Origin: Pseudomonas sp. G.S.17
Lineage (GTDB): Bacteria > Pseudomonadota > Gammaproteobacteria > Pseudomonadales > Pseudomonadaceae
DNA: 64,000 nucleotides
Direction of reading: 5' to 3'
Assembly: GCF_038096165.1 (NCBI RefSeq)
Contig: NZ_CP151076.1
Location: 6,173,493 to 6,237,492 of the forward strand
Shown: positions 36,405 through 47,749 of the stretch, piece after piece
How positions within the stretch are numbered: the stretch's first letter is position 1
How the letters are laid out: every line of letters begins with the position of its first letter
Translations under genes and position numbers: made by a program
Notes under the pieces: model-generated
Told to the model about the DNA's origin: nothing
The model's database searches: none
The model's input: only the letters and a program-made list of their open reading frames with translations

Positions 36405-36557
36405 GGCAATCCTGATGATAAGGGCGATGGTGTCCACGTATTTTTAAGTGGAGAACATCGCCCTTATTACAGGGATCGGGTAGGTGACTTCGCCGGACGG
36501 TTACATTCAATCAGCATTAGTGTCAGTATTTTGGAAATCCCCTGTGATGGAATACCC

Positions 36558-37745
36558 ATGCTGGTTAATCACATAATCGGAGACTGCCCTGGCTGCAAAG
36601 ACAAAGGCTGCTTTGGAAACGTGTCTGTTTACAGCGACTATGTCCTTCGAGGATGTCAGCGCTGTAAACATGAGAATAGGATTTGGCTGCCGCCGATTCA
36701 TAAGAAGGTCTTGTATCTAGACCAATTTTTCTTCTCCGGGGCGTTCCGTGGCAATGACGCTAGGTTTGTAGAGGCGGCTGAGCGAGTGAAGAGAGCCGCG
36801 CACCTACAACTATTGGTCGCCCCATTCTCCTCAATTCACGAAGACGAAACTCTGCAATGGCGAGGCTACGATGGCTTGAGCAACGTCGCTCTATTGGCGT
36901 TCATCAAGGACGCTTCACGGGGGTCAGAATTCCATGCGGACTATGATGTCGAAACGATTCAGATTACAAAGGCTTGGGACGCATTCCTCAAAGACGCTCC
37001 GCCGGAGTACGTGCTGGAGGTTGACGACGCTGTAGAAGGCGCGCTGGATGAGTGGGATAACTACTATCGCGTAGACATAGATGGGTACTACAAAGACGTC
37101 GAATTGAAGCGGTCATTGAAGGGGCAAGCCGTTGACGGGCTGATTAAGGTATTTGATCAATGGCAAATTTCCACACAGTCATTCGAGCAAGACATCGCTC
37201 TCGAAGTACATGCATTTGCTCAGAATTACCTGAACTCATTTATCACCATGATCACTCGGCTTGCGCAAGGTGATTACAGTGCGAAGCTGGACTCCCCGAT
37301 TGTGAGCCAGGTCGTCGAGCAGATGCTGCAACGGTTACCGAGAGATCAGCCTCTGCATCAGCAGCTCAAGCGGTGTGATGAGTTTTTTAGATCCGAGCAT
37401 TTTCAACAGGTCCCCAATGTTTATATTTCTGCCCGAATTTACGCAACGCTTAAAGGAATGGTGAAGCGAGGCGCCTACGCTAATCGACCATTGGCTCGTA
37501 AGCGGCTACATGGCTTTTTTGAAGACGTCTGCCACATCTCGTTGTACGCACCCTATTGCGACGCCTTTTTTATGGACCAACCAATGGCAGAGCTTGTTAG
37601 ACTGCCCAGCGTGGACCTCCAAGGACGATATGGAGTGCGTGTTTTCAGTTTGAACAATCTACCGCAGTTCTTCGAGTGGCTTGACGAACTCGAACGCGGT
37701 ATGAGCGACGACCATAAGGCGGGGATTAAAGCGGCGTACCCCTAA
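36558..37745 (+). CDS. Zinc-ribbon protein with possible PIN-like nuclease domain
   Basis: A protein of about 395 residues. The first 35 residues hold a zinc-ribbon pattern (CPGCKDKGCF then LRGCQRC). The next segment, KKVLYLDQFFFSGAF, matches the first acidic strand of PIN-like toxin/effector families (V-Y-L-D-Q), followed by HEDE. The C-terminal APYCDAFFMDQPMAELV matches the clustered Asp pattern at the end of such domains. The homology is inferred from motifs only. The frame extends upstream into the IS66 end, but the ATG at 36558 is the first after the insertion. The IS has probably cut it off from its original promoter. The gene is AT-richer than its neighbours and converges on tniQ. Confidence 0.65.
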   Translation: MLVNHIIGDCPGCKDKGCFGNVSVYSDYVLRGCQRCKHENRIWLPPIHKKVLYLDQFFFSGAFRGNDARFVEAAERVKRAAHLQLLVAPFSSIHEDETLQWRGYDGLSNVALLAFIKDASRGSEFHADYDVETIQITKAWDAFLKDAPPEYVLEVDDAVEGALDEWDNYYRVDIDGYYKDVELKRSLKGQAVDGLIKVFDQWQISTQSFEQDIALEVHAFAQNYLNSFITMITRLAQGDYSAKLDSPIVSQVVEQMLQRLPRDQPLHQQLKRCDEFFRSEHFQQVPNVYISARIYATLKGMVKRGAYANRPLARKRLHGFFEDVCHISLYAPYCDAFFMDQPMAELVRLPSVDLQGRYGVRVFSLNNLPQFFEWLDELERGMSDDHKAGIKAAYP

Positions 37746-37905
37746 CGAGACAGGCTAGTGAGGTGATGTTTTATGGTCTTATTCATTCACCCTTTCGACA
37801 GTCCGGCGCTGGACGAAAGCTGCCTAATCGACCTCGACTCCCTGTAAATTCAAAGCGTAAATAGATAAGCTTCCAACAAAGCAAATTTAGGTAAATACAA
37901 AGTAG

Positions 37906-39006
37906 CTAGCGTAACAAAGGAATTCTAGGAGGCGAGCGGCCGGCCTTTCTAGGACTAAGTCTGCTTTTTTTAACAGAGCCTAAATTACAGCATGGGAAGA
38001 TTTTGGGGATGGTCTGCTCGTAATCTTCTGAGAAATTCGTTTCGTGCGGGAATGGCACCATCCAGATCCCCGCCCCATACTCATATTTTTCTTGAATATA
38101 ATTGGCAGATTCGTACCCGCCCGAACGATAGGTATCCCACAAGGAATCTATAGGCCGCAGGGTGCTTTCGTCCAAGGGGAGGTCCTTGAGGAAACCACTA
38201 AACGTTTCGTAGGCTAACTGAGCTACATCATAAACCTCTGAACTATACATTAAGAAATGTCCATTGTTAGTCGTGCGATGGTTAACCGTAATATTAAACT
38301 TTCTCGTAAGCTCACGGTAGAGATCAAGGTTGAGTTTATTAAAACCGTCTTTCCTCTGCAGCTTATCCCCGATTTTACCCCGAAGTGCGGAGAGAGCGGC
38401 GTCCATGCCGATATGGTATCGAAACTTCGAGGTCTCCAAAAAAAAGCGGGACCTGCGCAACTCTTCTCCGTTAGTATTAAGAGATGGAACCGTTTCTGCC
38501 AAATGCCGTCCATGGCATGTTTTCCACATCACATCTAACCCATGGCCGTCCCGGGAAAACGGCAGCCCGCAAAATGGACAGTGATCTAGAAGGCAGACAT
38601 TGTGTTCGGCACAGACCGTTAAATCATCAGAGTGACCTCTACGCCAATATGAAAAACCATAGCTTTCCACATCAGATTTAACACACACGGGGCAGAATTT
38701 GTCGGGATTGTTGTGGGAGCCGAACAAATAATTCCCTGCAATGTAATCTCTATGAGAATACGATACGTCTTGGATATCTTTAAAAATGGTTGTTATGAAA
38801 TGGTCAGTGTGGTTGTGGATTAGTCGATTGAATCCAGAGCATCCGTGCCAATTCATAAGAGTTGCTATTGCTTTGGCTTCCGATACGCCGAGATAACATT
38901 TACTCATCTTATTGAGAACGGCTAATTGATGTTGATTCCCTCCCAAGTACAGATTTCTCTCTACGTAGGATCGTAAGGATTCTTCAGGTTGAATTCGCAG
39001 CAGCAT
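37906..39006 (-). CDS. TniQ-family (TnsD-like) transposon targeting protein
   Basis: A protein of about 366 residues. The start MLLRIQPEESLRSYVERNLYLGG and the paired zinc motifs KFCPVCVKSD with FSYWRRGHSDDLTVCAEHNVCLLDHCPFCGLPF are hallmarks of TniQ/TnsD. TnsD binds the end of glmS and directs Tn7 to attTn7. Here the gene sits as the first gene inside the putative Tn7-like end beside glmS, reading away from it, which is the orientation of tns genes in Tn7. No tnsA, tnsB or tnsC is present. A TTG start at 39048 is an alternative. The last 25 residues (Ser/Arg/Pro-rich) look atypical and may mark truncation. Confidence 0.85.
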   Translation of the reverse strand: MLLRIQPEESLRSYVERNLYLGGNQHQLAVLNKMSKCYLGVSEAKAIATLMNWHGCSGFNRLIHNHTDHFITTIFKDIQDVSYSHRDYIAGNYLFGSHNNPDKFCPVCVKSDVESYGFSYWRRGHSDDLTVCAEHNVCLLDHCPFCGLPFSRDGHGLDVMWKTCHGRHLAETVPSLNTNGEELRRSRFFLETSKFRYHIGMDAALSALRGKIGDKLQRKDGFNKLNLDLYRELTRKFNITVNHRTTNNGHFLMYSSEVYDVAQLAYETFSGFLKDLPLDESTLRPIDSLWDTYRSGGYESANYIQEKYEYGAGIWMVPFPHETNFSEDYEQTIPKIFPCCNLGSVKKSRLSPRKAGRSPPRIPLLR

Positions 39007-39061
39007 AATTGGGAGTCGAGGTAAATGTTCGAAAACGGAAGGATGCAAAAGCTAAGGGATC

Positions 39062-39119
39062 GGGGCCGTGCGGCCCCTCGTGGACAGTTTATATTTCCAT
39101 GGACGGTTTATATTTCACA
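39062..39119. repeat. Putative Tn7-like transposon end at glmS
   Basis: Two direct 18-bp repeats, TGGACAGTTTATATTTCC (39081-39098) and TGGACGGTTTATATTTCA (39100-39117), match at 16 positions with a 19-bp period. They look like TnsB-binding sites. Read away from glmS the element starts 5'-TGTGAAATATAAACCG, the TGT terminus of Tn7-type elements. The end lies 23 bp from the glmS stop codon, where Tn7 inserts. A GC hairpin (GGGGCCG-TG-CGGCCCC, 39062-39077) lies between the repeats and tniQ. No matching left end was found. Confidence 0.75.
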
Positions 39120-39142
39120 AAATCAGGATGCCTGTGGATAAC

Positions 39143-40978
39143 TTATTCCACAGTCACCGACTTGGCCAGGTTGCGCGGCTGATCGACGTCCGTCCCTTTG
39201 AGCACTGCCACGTAGTACGAGAGCAGTTGCAGCGGGATGGTGTAGAGGATCGGTGACAGTGCATCGATGATGTGCGGCATGGCGATCACGTGAGTGCCTT
39301 CGCCATTGGTCATGCCGGCTTGTTCGTCAGCAAAGACGATCAATTCACCGCCACGGGCGCGGACTTCCTGCAGGTTGGATTTGAGTTTTTCCAGCAGCTC
39401 GTTGTTCGGCGCAACGGTGACCACTGGCATATCGCTGTCCACCAGCGCCAACGGACCATGCTTGAGCTCGCCAGCCGGGTAGGCTTCGGCGTGGATGTAG
39501 GAAATCTCCTTGAGCTTGAGCGCACCTTCCATCGCTACCGGGAATTGCGCGCCACGGCCGAGGAACAGCGTGTGATTCTTCTCGGCAAACAGCTCGGCGA
39601 CTTTCTCGATGGTGTGATCCATGGCCAGCGCTTCACCCAGACGGGTCGGCAGACGGCGCAGCTCTTCGACCAGCTCGGCTTCGACGCCTTCGCCTAACGT
39701 GCCCTGAACCTGACCCAGCGACAGGGTCAGCAGCAGCAGGCCGACCAATTGCGTGGTGAAGGCTTTGGTGGAAGCGACGCCGATTTCCGGTCCGGCCTGG
39801 GTCAGCAGGGTCAGATCCGACTCACGCACCAGCGAGCTGATGCTGACGTTGCAGATCGCCAGGCTGGCGAGGAAACCCAGCTCCTTGGCATTGCGCAGCG
39901 CAGCCAGGGTGTCGGCGGTTTCGCCGGATTGGGAGATGGAGACGAACAGCGTGTCCGGCTGGACCACGACCTTGCGGTAGCGGAACTCGCTGGCGACTTC
40001 GACCTGACACGGAATGCCGGCCAGCCCTTCCAGCCAGTAACGCGCCACCATACCGGCGTGGTAACTGGTGCCACAGGCGACGATCTGCACATTACGAACT
40101 TTGGCGAATAACTCGGCGGCCTGCGGGCCAAACGCCTGAACCAACACTTGCTGCTGACCGAGGCGGCCTTCAAGGGTGCGCTGCACGACTTTTGGCTGCT
40201 CGTGGATTTCCTTGAGCATGAAGTGACGGAACGCGCCCTTGTCGGCGGCTTCCGCGCCTTCGCGATACTGTACGATTTCACGCTCTACCGGCAGGCCGTC
40301 AACCGCCCAGATCTGCACGCTGTCGCGGCGAATCTCGGCGATGTCGCCCTCTTCCAGGTACATGAAACGGTCAGTGACCTGGCGCAGGGCCATTTGGTCG
40401 GAGGCGAGGAAGTTTTCTCCAAGACCCAGGCCGACCACCAGCGGGCTGCCACTGCGGGCGGCGACCAGACGATCCGGTTGTTTCGCGCTGACCACGGCCA
40501 GACCATAAGCGCCATGCAATTCCTTGACTGCGGCCTTCAAGGCGACGGTCAGGTCCGGCGTGTCCTTGAGTTTGTGGGCCAGCAAGTGAACGATGACTTC
40601 GGTATCGGTATCGGAAACGAACACATAGCCGAGACCCTTGAGGCGCTCGCGCAGGGCTTCGTGGTTTTCGATGATGCCGTTGTGAACAACCGCCAGCTCT
40701 TCGCCGGAAAAATGCGGGTGGGCGTTGCGTTCGCAAGGCGCGCCGTGAGTCGCCCAACGGGTGTGCGCAATGCCGAGACGGCCTATCAGCGGCTCACCGG
40801 CCAAGGCCTGTTCCAGCTCGCTGACCTTGCCCGAGCGACGACGGCGCTCAAGTACACCAGCGTTGCTGAAAACGGCTACACCGGCGCTGTCATAGCCGCG
40901 GTATTCCAGGCGCTTGAGGCCTTCGAGCAAGATGGCGGTGATATTACGTTCCGCGACGGCACCAACGATTCCACACAT
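39143..40978 (-). CDS. glmS: Glutamine--fructose-6-phosphate aminotransferase
   Basis: This 611-residue enzyme makes glucosamine-6-phosphate from fructose-6-phosphate and glutamine, the first step of UDP-GlcNAc synthesis. An N-terminal glutamine amidotransferase domain begins MCGIVGAV with Cys2 as nucleophile. Two SIS sugar-isomerase domains follow, and the C-terminus [11 protein letters not shown] is the conserved attTn7 recognition region. It lies 10 bp after glmR. The 3' flank carries a Tn7-like end. Confidence 0.98.
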   Translation of the reverse strand: MCGIVGAVAERNITAILLEGLKRLEYRGYDSAGVAVFSNAGVLERRRRSGKVSELEQALAGEPLIGRLGIAHTRWATHGAPCERNAHPHFSGEELAVVHNGIIENHEALRERLKGLGYVFVSDTDTEVIVHLLAHKLKDTPDLTVALKAAVKELHGAYGLAVVSAKQPDRLVAARSGSPLVVGLGLGENFLASDQMALRQVTDRFMYLEEGDIAEIRRDSVQIWAVDGLPVEREIVQYREGAEAADKGAFRHFMLKEIHEQPKVVQRTLEGRLGQQQVLVQAFGPQAAELFAKVRNVQIVACGTSYHAGMVARYWLEGLAGIPCQVEVASEFRYRKVVVQPDTLFVSISQSGETADTLAALRNAKELGFLASLAICNVSISSLVRESDLTLLTQAGPEIGVASTKAFTTQLVGLLLLTLSLGQVQGTLGEGVEAELVEELRRLPTRLGEALAMDHTIEKVAELFAEKNHTLFLGRGAQFPVAMEGALKLKEISYIHAEAYPAGELKHGPLALVDSDMPVVTVAPNNELLEKLKSNLQEVRARGGELIVFADEQAGMTNGEGTHVIAMPHIIDALSPILYTIPLQLLSYYVAVLKGTDVDQPRNLAKSVTVE

Positions 40979-40988
40979 AAGTTTTCTC

Positions 40989-41762
40989 CTAGCTGACGGC
41001 GGCGCAAATCAACGTTATGCCGCGGGCTTCAATCTGTTCGCGTGCTTCAACGGGCAGGCGATCATCGGTAATCAGGGTGTGGACACTGCTCCAGGGCAGT
41101 TCCAGATTGGGTATCTTGCGTCCGACTTTGTCGGCTTCGACCATCACCACCACTTCTCGGGCCACTTCAGCCATCACTCGGCTCAAGCCCAGCAATTCGT
41201 TGAAGGTGGTGGTGCCACGATTCAGATCGATGCCATCAGCACCGATGAATAACTGATCGAAATCGTAGGAACGCAGCACTTGCTCGGCGACCTGGCCCTG
41301 AAAGGACTCGGAATGCGGGTCCCAGGTTCCGCCAGTCATCAACAACACCGGCTCGTGTTCCAGCTCGGACAGGGCGCTGGCGACATGCAGCGAGTTGGTC
41401 ATCACCACTAATCCTGGCTGCTGGCCCAGCTCCGGAATCATCGCGGCGGTGGTGCTGCCACTGTCGATGATGATTCGCGCGTGTTCGCGAATCCTGGCAA
41501 CGGCAGCACGAGCGATGGCCTGCTTGTATTTCGAGACCGGTTGACCGCCTTCGGTGATCAGCTCCTGAGGCAACGTGACCGCGCCGCCATAACGCCGCAG
41601 CAGCAAGCCGTTGCTTTCGAGAGCGGTCAGATCCTTGCGAATCGTAACCTCGGAAGTTTCGAAGCGTTTCGCCAGTTCATCCACGCTGACTTCGCCCTGC
41701 TCATTGAGCAAGGCGATGATGTTGTGGCGACGCTGGGGAGTATTGCGTTTCGATATGGACAC
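40989..41762 (-). CDS. glmR: DeoR-family regulator of glmS (GlmR)
   Basis: A 257-residue DeoR-family protein with an N-terminal helix-turn-helix ([26 protein letters not shown], about 18-45) and a C-terminal sugar-phosphate-sensing domain ([15 protein letters not shown]). Its position directly upstream of glmS matches P. aeruginosa GlmR, which controls amino-sugar metabolism. It is separated from glmU by a REP-like palindrome. Confidence 0.93.
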   Translation of the reverse strand: MSISKRNTPQRRHNIIALLNEQGEVSVDELAKRFETSEVTIRKDLTALESNGLLLRRYGGAVTLPQELITEGGQPVSKYKQAIARAAVARIREHARIIIDSGSTTAAMIPELGQQPGLVVMTNSLHVASALSELEHEPVLLMTGGTWDPHSESFQGQVAEQVLRSYDFDQLFIGADGIDLNRGTTTFNELLGLSRVMAEVAREVVVMVEADKVGRKIPNLELPWSSVHTLITDDRLPVEAREQIEARGITLICAAVS

Positions 41763-41827
41763 GGCTTTGTTTCGTTTCGAAAGATAACGAAGGCAATCAA
41801 AACCTATTGCGCGAAAAAAAACAAGCT

Positions 41828-41915
41828 GTAGGAGCGGATTTATCCGCGAGGATTACGAAGAGGCGCCGGGATTTGCCAATTTCCCTGGCGCCCTCCCGGA
41901 TAAATCCGGTCCTAC
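41828..41915. repeat. REP/BIME-like palindromic repeat
   Basis: The arms GTAGGAGCGGATTTATCCG (41828-41846) and CGGATAAATCCGGTCCTAC (41897-41915) are inverted copies, with a smaller inverted pair (GGCGCC... and ...GGCGCC) between them. The GTAGGAGCG opening is characteristic of Pseudomonas REP sequences. The right arm overlaps the glmU stop codon, so it may also end glmU transcription. Confidence 0.85.
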
Positions 41916-43279
41916 GACTTCTTGATCTTCACCGGACGTTTCCAGCCTTCAATGTTGCGCTGGCGAGCGCGGGCGACGGCGAGTTGCGACTTATCCACAT
42001 CTTGGGTGATGGTCGAACCGGCGGCGGTGTTCGAGCCATCGCCGATGCTCACAGGCGCAATCAGTGAGTTGTTGGAGCCGATGAACACATCTTCGCCAAT
42101 CAGAGTCTGGTGCTTGTTGGCCCCATCGTAATTGACCGTGATGGTGCCGGCGCCGATGTTGGTGCGTGCACCAATCACGGTATCGCCAAGGTAGGTCAGG
42201 TGGCCGGCTTTCACGCCTTCGCCCAGATGGGCATTCTTCAGCTCGACGAAGTTACCCACATGGGCCTTCGCTTCCAGCACGCTTCCCGGACGCAGACGGG
42301 CAAACGGACCGGCATCGCTGCCCTCGCCCATGATCACGCCGTCGATATGGCTGTTGGCCTTGATGACAACGCCTTTGCGCAAGGTGCTGTCCTTGATCAC
42401 GCAGTTCGGCCCGATTACCACGTCGTCTTCGATAATCACCCGGCCTTCGAGGATCACGTTGATATCAATCAGCACGTCGCGACCCACGGTCACCTCGCCG
42501 CGCACGTCAAAACGCGCCGGGTCACGCAACGTGACGCCTTGCGCCATCAGGCGGCGGCCTTCGCGCAGTTGATAGTGACGTTCCAGTTCCGCCAGCTGCT
42601 TGCGGTCGTTGGCACCCTGCACTTCCATGGCGTCGTGCGGCTGCTCGGTCGCCACCACCAGACCGTCGTCGACCGCCATGGCGATCACGTCGGTCAGGTA
42701 GTACTCGCCCTGGGAGTTGTTGTTCGACAGCCGACCCAACCAGTCCGCCAGACGCTTGCCGGGTACAGCCAGAATGCCGGTGTTGCCTTCGGTGATCGCT
42801 TTCTGAGCGTCAGTTGCGTCCTTATGCTCGACGATAGCGCAGACACGATTCTGTTCGTCTCGCACGATGCGGCCATAACCTGTCGGGTCGTCGAGATTGA
42901 CGGTCAGTAAACCCAATTGCTCGGCGTTGACCCTTTTCAGCAGACGTTGAAGGGTTTCGACTTCAATGAGGGGTACATCGCCGTAAAGGATCAGCACGTT
43001 ATCGGCCGTCAGTTCCGGCAGCGCCTGTGCAACCGCGTGGCCGGTACCCAGTTGCTTGTCCTGCATGACGAAATTCAGATCATCTGCTGCCAGACGCTCA
43101 CGCACGACATCCGCGCCATGTCCGATGACTACATGAATGCGTTGCGGCGAAAGCTGGCGGGCGCTGTGGATAACATGCCCGAGCATAGAGTCGCCGGCGA
43201 CCGGATGAAGAACCTTGGGCAGGGCCGAACGCATGCGAGTGCCTTGGCCAGCGGCGAGAATAACGATATCGAGAGACAT
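41912..43279 (-). CDS. glmU: Bifunctional UDP-GlcNAc pyrophosphorylase / GlcN-1-P acetyltransferase
   Basis: A 455-residue enzyme that acetylates glucosamine-1-phosphate and then forms UDP-GlcNAc, the precursor of peptidoglycan and LPS. The N-terminal uridyltransferase has [19 protein letters not shown]. The C-terminal half is a left-handed beta-helix of hexapeptide repeats ([27 protein letters not shown]). I chose the ATG at 43279; a start four codons upstream is not the family start. It follows the atp operon on the same strand after a terminator. Confidence 0.97.
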   Translation of the reverse strand: MSLDIVILAAGQGTRMRSALPKVLHPVAGDSMLGHVIHSARQLSPQRIHVVIGHGADVVRERLAADDLNFVMQDKQLGTGHAVAQALPELTADNVLILYGDVPLIEVETLQRLLKRVNAEQLGLLTVNLDDPTGYGRIVRDEQNRVCAIVEHKDATDAQKAITEGNTGILAVPGKRLADWLGRLSNNNSQGEYYLTDVIAMAVDDGLVVATEQPHDAMEVQGANDRKQLAELERHYQLREGRRLMAQGVTLRDPARFDVRGEVTVGRDVLIDINVILEGRVIIEDDVVIGPNCVIKDSTLRKGVVIKANSHIDGVIMGEGSDAGPFARLRPGSVLEAKAHVGNFVELKNAHLGEGVKAGHLTYLGDTVIGARTNIGAGTITVNYDGANKHQTLIGEDVFIGSNNSLIAPVSIGDGSNTAAGSTITQDVDKSQLAVARARQRNIEGWKRPVKIKKS

Positions 43280-43335
43280 GAGGGCTTCCAACTGAGCGAG
43301 CCGCGAACCCGTGAATCCGGGAGGGCTGATCCTGA

Positions 43336-43369
43336 AAAAAGAAAAAGGGTAGCCGAGGCTACCCTTTTA
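43336..43369 (-). terminator. Terminator of the atp operon
   Basis: On the minus strand the 11-bp stem AAAAGGGTAGCC...GGCTACCCTTTT has a 3-base loop and is followed by TCTTTTTTC, 27 bp after the atpC stop. Confidence 0.92.
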
Positions 43370-43395
43370 CTCAATCGCGCAGAATGCCGACGGGA

Positions 43396-43821
43396 TTAGC
43401 CGCCGTATTTCTTGCGAATTTGCTGAACGGTACGCAGCTGGGCTGCGGCCTCGGCCAGACGAGCGGTTGCAGATCCGTAATCGAAATCTGCGCCCTTTTC
43501 GTGCAGCGCTTTCTCGGCTGCCTTTACGGCTGCCTGAGCAGAGGCTTCGTCCAGGTCATCAGCGCGTTGCACAGTGTCGGCAAGCACCTTGACCATGTTC
43601 GGTTGAACCTCGAGGAAACCACCCGAGATGTAATACACCTCGGCTGCTCCGCCCTGCTTGATCAAGCGGATCGGACCTGGTTTCAGATCAGTGATCAGCG
43701 GCGCGTGGCCTGGAGCGATACCGATATCACCCAGGTTGCCGTGCGCAATCACCATCTCGACCAGACCGGAGAAAATTTCTCCTTCCGCGCTGACGATATC
43801 GCAATGGACTGTCATAGCCAT
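43396..43821 (-). CDS. atpC: ATP synthase F1 subunit epsilon
   Basis: A 141-residue subunit with the N-terminal beta-sandwich ([47 protein letters not shown]) and a C-terminal helical pair. It couples the rotor stalk and inhibits ATP hydrolysis. Last gene of the operon. Confidence 0.97.
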   Translation of the reverse strand: MAMTVHCDIVSAEGEIFSGLVEMVIAHGNLGDIGIAPGHAPLITDLKPGPIRLIKQGGAAEVYYISGGFLEVQPNMVKVLADTVQRADDLDEASAQAAVKAAEKALHEKGADFDYGSATARLAEAAAQLRTVQQIRKKYGG

Positions 43822-43865
43822 TTGCTTGCCTCGACCTGATTAGCGCCCGTTACCGGGCGCTGGGA

Positions 43866-45257
<1,392 letters not shown>

Positions 45258-45272
45258 CTAATATTTGAACCG

Positions 45273-46133
45273 TTAAACCGCGGCAGCGCCGCCGACGATT
45301 TCCGAGATCTCTTGGGTGATCGCTGCCTGACGCGCCTTGTTGTAGATCAGCTGCAAATCGCTGATCAAATCACCGGCGTTGTCTGTGGCGTTCTTCATCG
45401 CGATCATCCGCGCTGCTTGTTCAGCTGCGTTGTTCTCGACCACCGCCTGGTACACCTGCGACTCAACGTAGCGAACCATCAAGCCGTCAAGCAGCTCTTT
45501 GGCGTCCGGTTCGTAGAGATAGTCCCAGTGGTGCTTGAGTTTCTGATCCGGGGTTGCCACCAGCGGAATCAATTGTTCCACCGTTGGCTGCTGGGTCATG
45601 GTGTTGATGAACTTGTTGGATACCACGGACAGGCGATCAATACGGCCATCCAGGTAGGCATCCAGCATCACCTTGACGCTGCCGATCAAATCATTGATCG
45701 ACGGCTCTTCGCCCAAGTGGCTGATCGCAGCGACGACGTTACCGCCGAAGTTGCGGAAAAATGCCGCACCTTTGCTGCCGACCACACACAGATCGATCTC
45801 TACGCCGTTTCCACGGTTTACCGCCATGTCCCTGACCAAAGCCTTGAACAGGTTGGTATTCAAGCCACCGCACAAACCACGGTCACTGCTCACTACGACA
45901 TAACCGACACGCTTTACTTCGCGCTCGATCATGAACGGGTGGCGGTATTCCGGGTTGGCGTTGGCCAGATGACCAATCACCTGGCGGATGCGCTCCGCGT
46001 AAGGACGGCTAGCAGCCATGCGCATTTGAGCCTTGCGCATTTTACTGACCGCCACTTTTTCCATGGCGCTGGTGATCTTTTGCGTGCTTTTGATGCTCGC
46101 AATCTTGCTGCGAATCTCTTTTGCGCCTGCCAT
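45273..46133 (-). CDS. atpG: ATP synthase F1 subunit gamma
   Basis: A 286-residue rotor subunit. The N-terminal coiled coil [36 protein letters not shown] and the C-terminal helix with [15 protein letters not shown] are the two halves of the central stalk. Confidence 0.97.
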   Translation of the reverse strand: MAGAKEIRSKIASIKSTQKITSAMEKVAVSKMRKAQMRMAASRPYAERIRQVIGHLANANPEYRHPFMIEREVKRVGYVVVSSDRGLCGGLNTNLFKALVRDMAVNRGNGVEIDLCVVGSKGAAFFRNFGGNVVAAISHLGEEPSINDLIGSVKVMLDAYLDGRIDRLSVVSNKFINTMTQQPTVEQLIPLVATPDQKLKHHWDYLYEPDAKELLDGLMVRYVESQVYQAVVENNAAEQAARMIAMKNATDNAGDLISDLQLIYNKARQAAITQEISEIVGGAAAV

Positions 46134-46183
46134 GTAACACCTATCAGGTTAGCAAGCGGGAGCCTTTCGGCCCCCGCTGCGGC

Positions 46184-47728
46184 TTACCAGGTTTGGGTGG
46201 CCTTGAACTTCTCGATACCGGCTTTCATGCCAGCGTCGATTTCGTCATTGAAGTCACCCTTCACGTTGATCTTCGCCATCAAATCGGCGTGATCGCGGTT
46301 GAAGTAAGCAATCAGCGCTTGTTCAAAGCTGCCAATCTTGGCGATTTCGATGTCGATCAGGAACCCACGCTCAGCGGCATACAGCGACAGCGCCATGTCA
46401 GCAATCGACATTGGTGCATATTGCTTCTGCTTCATCAGCTCGGTAACGCGCTGACCATGCTCAAGTTGCTTACGGGTCGCTTCGTCCAGGTCAGAAGCAA
46501 ACTGGGCGAATGCCGCCAGTTCACGGTACTGAGCCAGAGCGGTACGGATACCACCGGAGAGCTTCTTGATGATCTTGGTCTGCGCAGCACCACCCACACG
46601 GGATACCGAAACACCGGCGTTCACAGCCGGGCGAATGCCGGAGTTGAACATGGCCGATTCCAGGAAGATCTGACCGTCGGTGATGGAAATCACGTTGGTC
46701 GGAACGAACGCGGAAACGTCGCCAGCCTGGGTTTCGATGATCGGCAACGCGGTCAGGGAACCGGTTTTGCCGGTCACTGCGCCATTGGTGAACTTCTCTA
46801 CGTATTCTTCGGAAACACGCGATGCGCGTTCCAGCAGACGGGAGTGGAGATAGAACACGTCGCCTGGGTAAGCTTCACGGCCTGGTGGACGGCGCAGCAG
46901 CAGGGAAATCTGGCGGTAAGCCACTGCTTGCTTGGAGAGATCGTCATAAACGATCAGCGCGTCTTCACCGCGGTCGCGGAAATACTCGCCCATGGTGCAA
47001 CCCGAGTACGGTGCAAGGAATTGCAGCGCAGCGGATTCGGAAGCACTGGCAGCAACGACGATGGTGTTAGCCAACGCGCCGTTTTCTTCGAGCTTGCGAA
47101 CGACGTTGGCGATGGTCGATTGTTTCTGACCAATTGCTACGTAGACGCAGAAGATGCCGCTGTCTTTCTGGTTGATGATTGCGTCGATGGCCAGAGCGGT
47201 TTTACCGATCTGACGGTCACCGATGATCAGCTCACGCTGGCCACGGCCGACTGGAATCATTGCATCGACGGCTTTGTAGCCGGTCTGCACAGGCTGATCG
47301 ACCGACTTACGCCAGATCACGCCCGGTGCAACCTTCTCGACAGCGTCAGTGATGACGTTGTTCAGAGGGCCTTTGCCGTCAACTGGGTTACCCAGTGCAT
47401 CGACTACGCGGCCAAGCAGTTCCGGACCAACCGGAACTTCAAGGATGCGGCCAGTGCACTTGGCGCTCATGCCTTCAGCCAGAGTCGTGTAAGCGCCCAG
47501 TACCACAGCACCTACAGAGTCTTGCTCAAGGTTCAGCGCCATACCGTAGACGCCGCCCGGAAACTCGATCATCTCGCCGTACATTACGTCGGCCAGACCG
47601 TGAATCCGCACGATGCCGTCAGATACGCTGACGACTGTGCCTTCGTTACGGGCTTGGGAGGTTACATCGAGCTTGTCGATGCGACCCTTGATGATTTCAC
47701 TTATTTCGGAAGGATTGAGTTGCTGCAT
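46184..47728 (-). CDS. atpA: ATP synthase F1 subunit alpha
   Basis: A 514-residue nucleotide-binding subunit with the P-loop GDRQIGKTA (about 169-177) and [17 protein letters not shown], the alpha/beta signature. It holds non-catalytic nucleotides and alternates with beta in F1. Confidence 0.98.
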   Translation of the reverse strand: MQQLNPSEISEIIKGRIDKLDVTSQARNEGTVVSVSDGIVRIHGLADVMYGEMIEFPGGVYGMALNLEQDSVGAVVLGAYTTLAEGMSAKCTGRILEVPVGPELLGRVVDALGNPVDGKGPLNNVITDAVEKVAPGVIWRKSVDQPVQTGYKAVDAMIPVGRGQRELIIGDRQIGKTALAIDAIINQKDSGIFCVYVAIGQKQSTIANVVRKLEENGALANTIVVAASASESAALQFLAPYSGCTMGEYFRDRGEDALIVYDDLSKQAVAYRQISLLLRRPPGREAYPGDVFYLHSRLLERASRVSEEYVEKFTNGAVTGKTGSLTALPIIETQAGDVSAFVPTNVISITDGQIFLESAMFNSGIRPAVNAGVSVSRVGGAAQTKIIKKLSGGIRTALAQYRELAAFAQFASDLDEATRKQLEHGQRVTELMKQKQYAPMSIADMALSLYAAERGFLIDIEIAKIGSFEQALIAYFNRDHADLMAKINVKGDFNDEIDAGMKAGIEKFKATQTW

Positions 47729-47749
47729 TGCTCTGCTGCCCCTTCAAAC

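Larger units (their letters stand above)
34129..36504 (-). mobile_element. IS66-family insertion sequence, complete
   Basis: A 2376-bp element. The left end reads GTAAGCGTCCGCCGAAGTC and the right end, read inward, GTAACCGTCCGGCGAAGTC; over 22 bp they match at 20 positions. The target duplication is the perfect 8-bp ATTCAATC (34121-34128 and 36505-36512), the length expected for IS66. All three genes tnpA, tnpB and tnpC are intact and read on the minus strand. An internal hairpin (ATAAGGGCGATG at 36418-36429 against 36456-36467) lies upstream of tnpA. It inserted 54 bp before the PIN-like gene. Confidence 0.96.

Noticed and set aside
36306..36557. N-terminal extension of the PIN-like protein
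   Set aside because: These codons are antisense to IS66 tnpA and the IS end, so they were created by the insertion.
37414..37430. Copy of the transposon repeat (GTTTATATTTC) inside the PIN-like gene
   Set aside because: Eleven bases match but it lies in coding sequence (NVYISARI) and lacks the rest of the motif.
32600..39119. CRISPR-associated Tn7-like element
   Set aside because: TniQ alone prompted the idea, but no cas genes or direct-repeat arrays with spacers are visible in the window.
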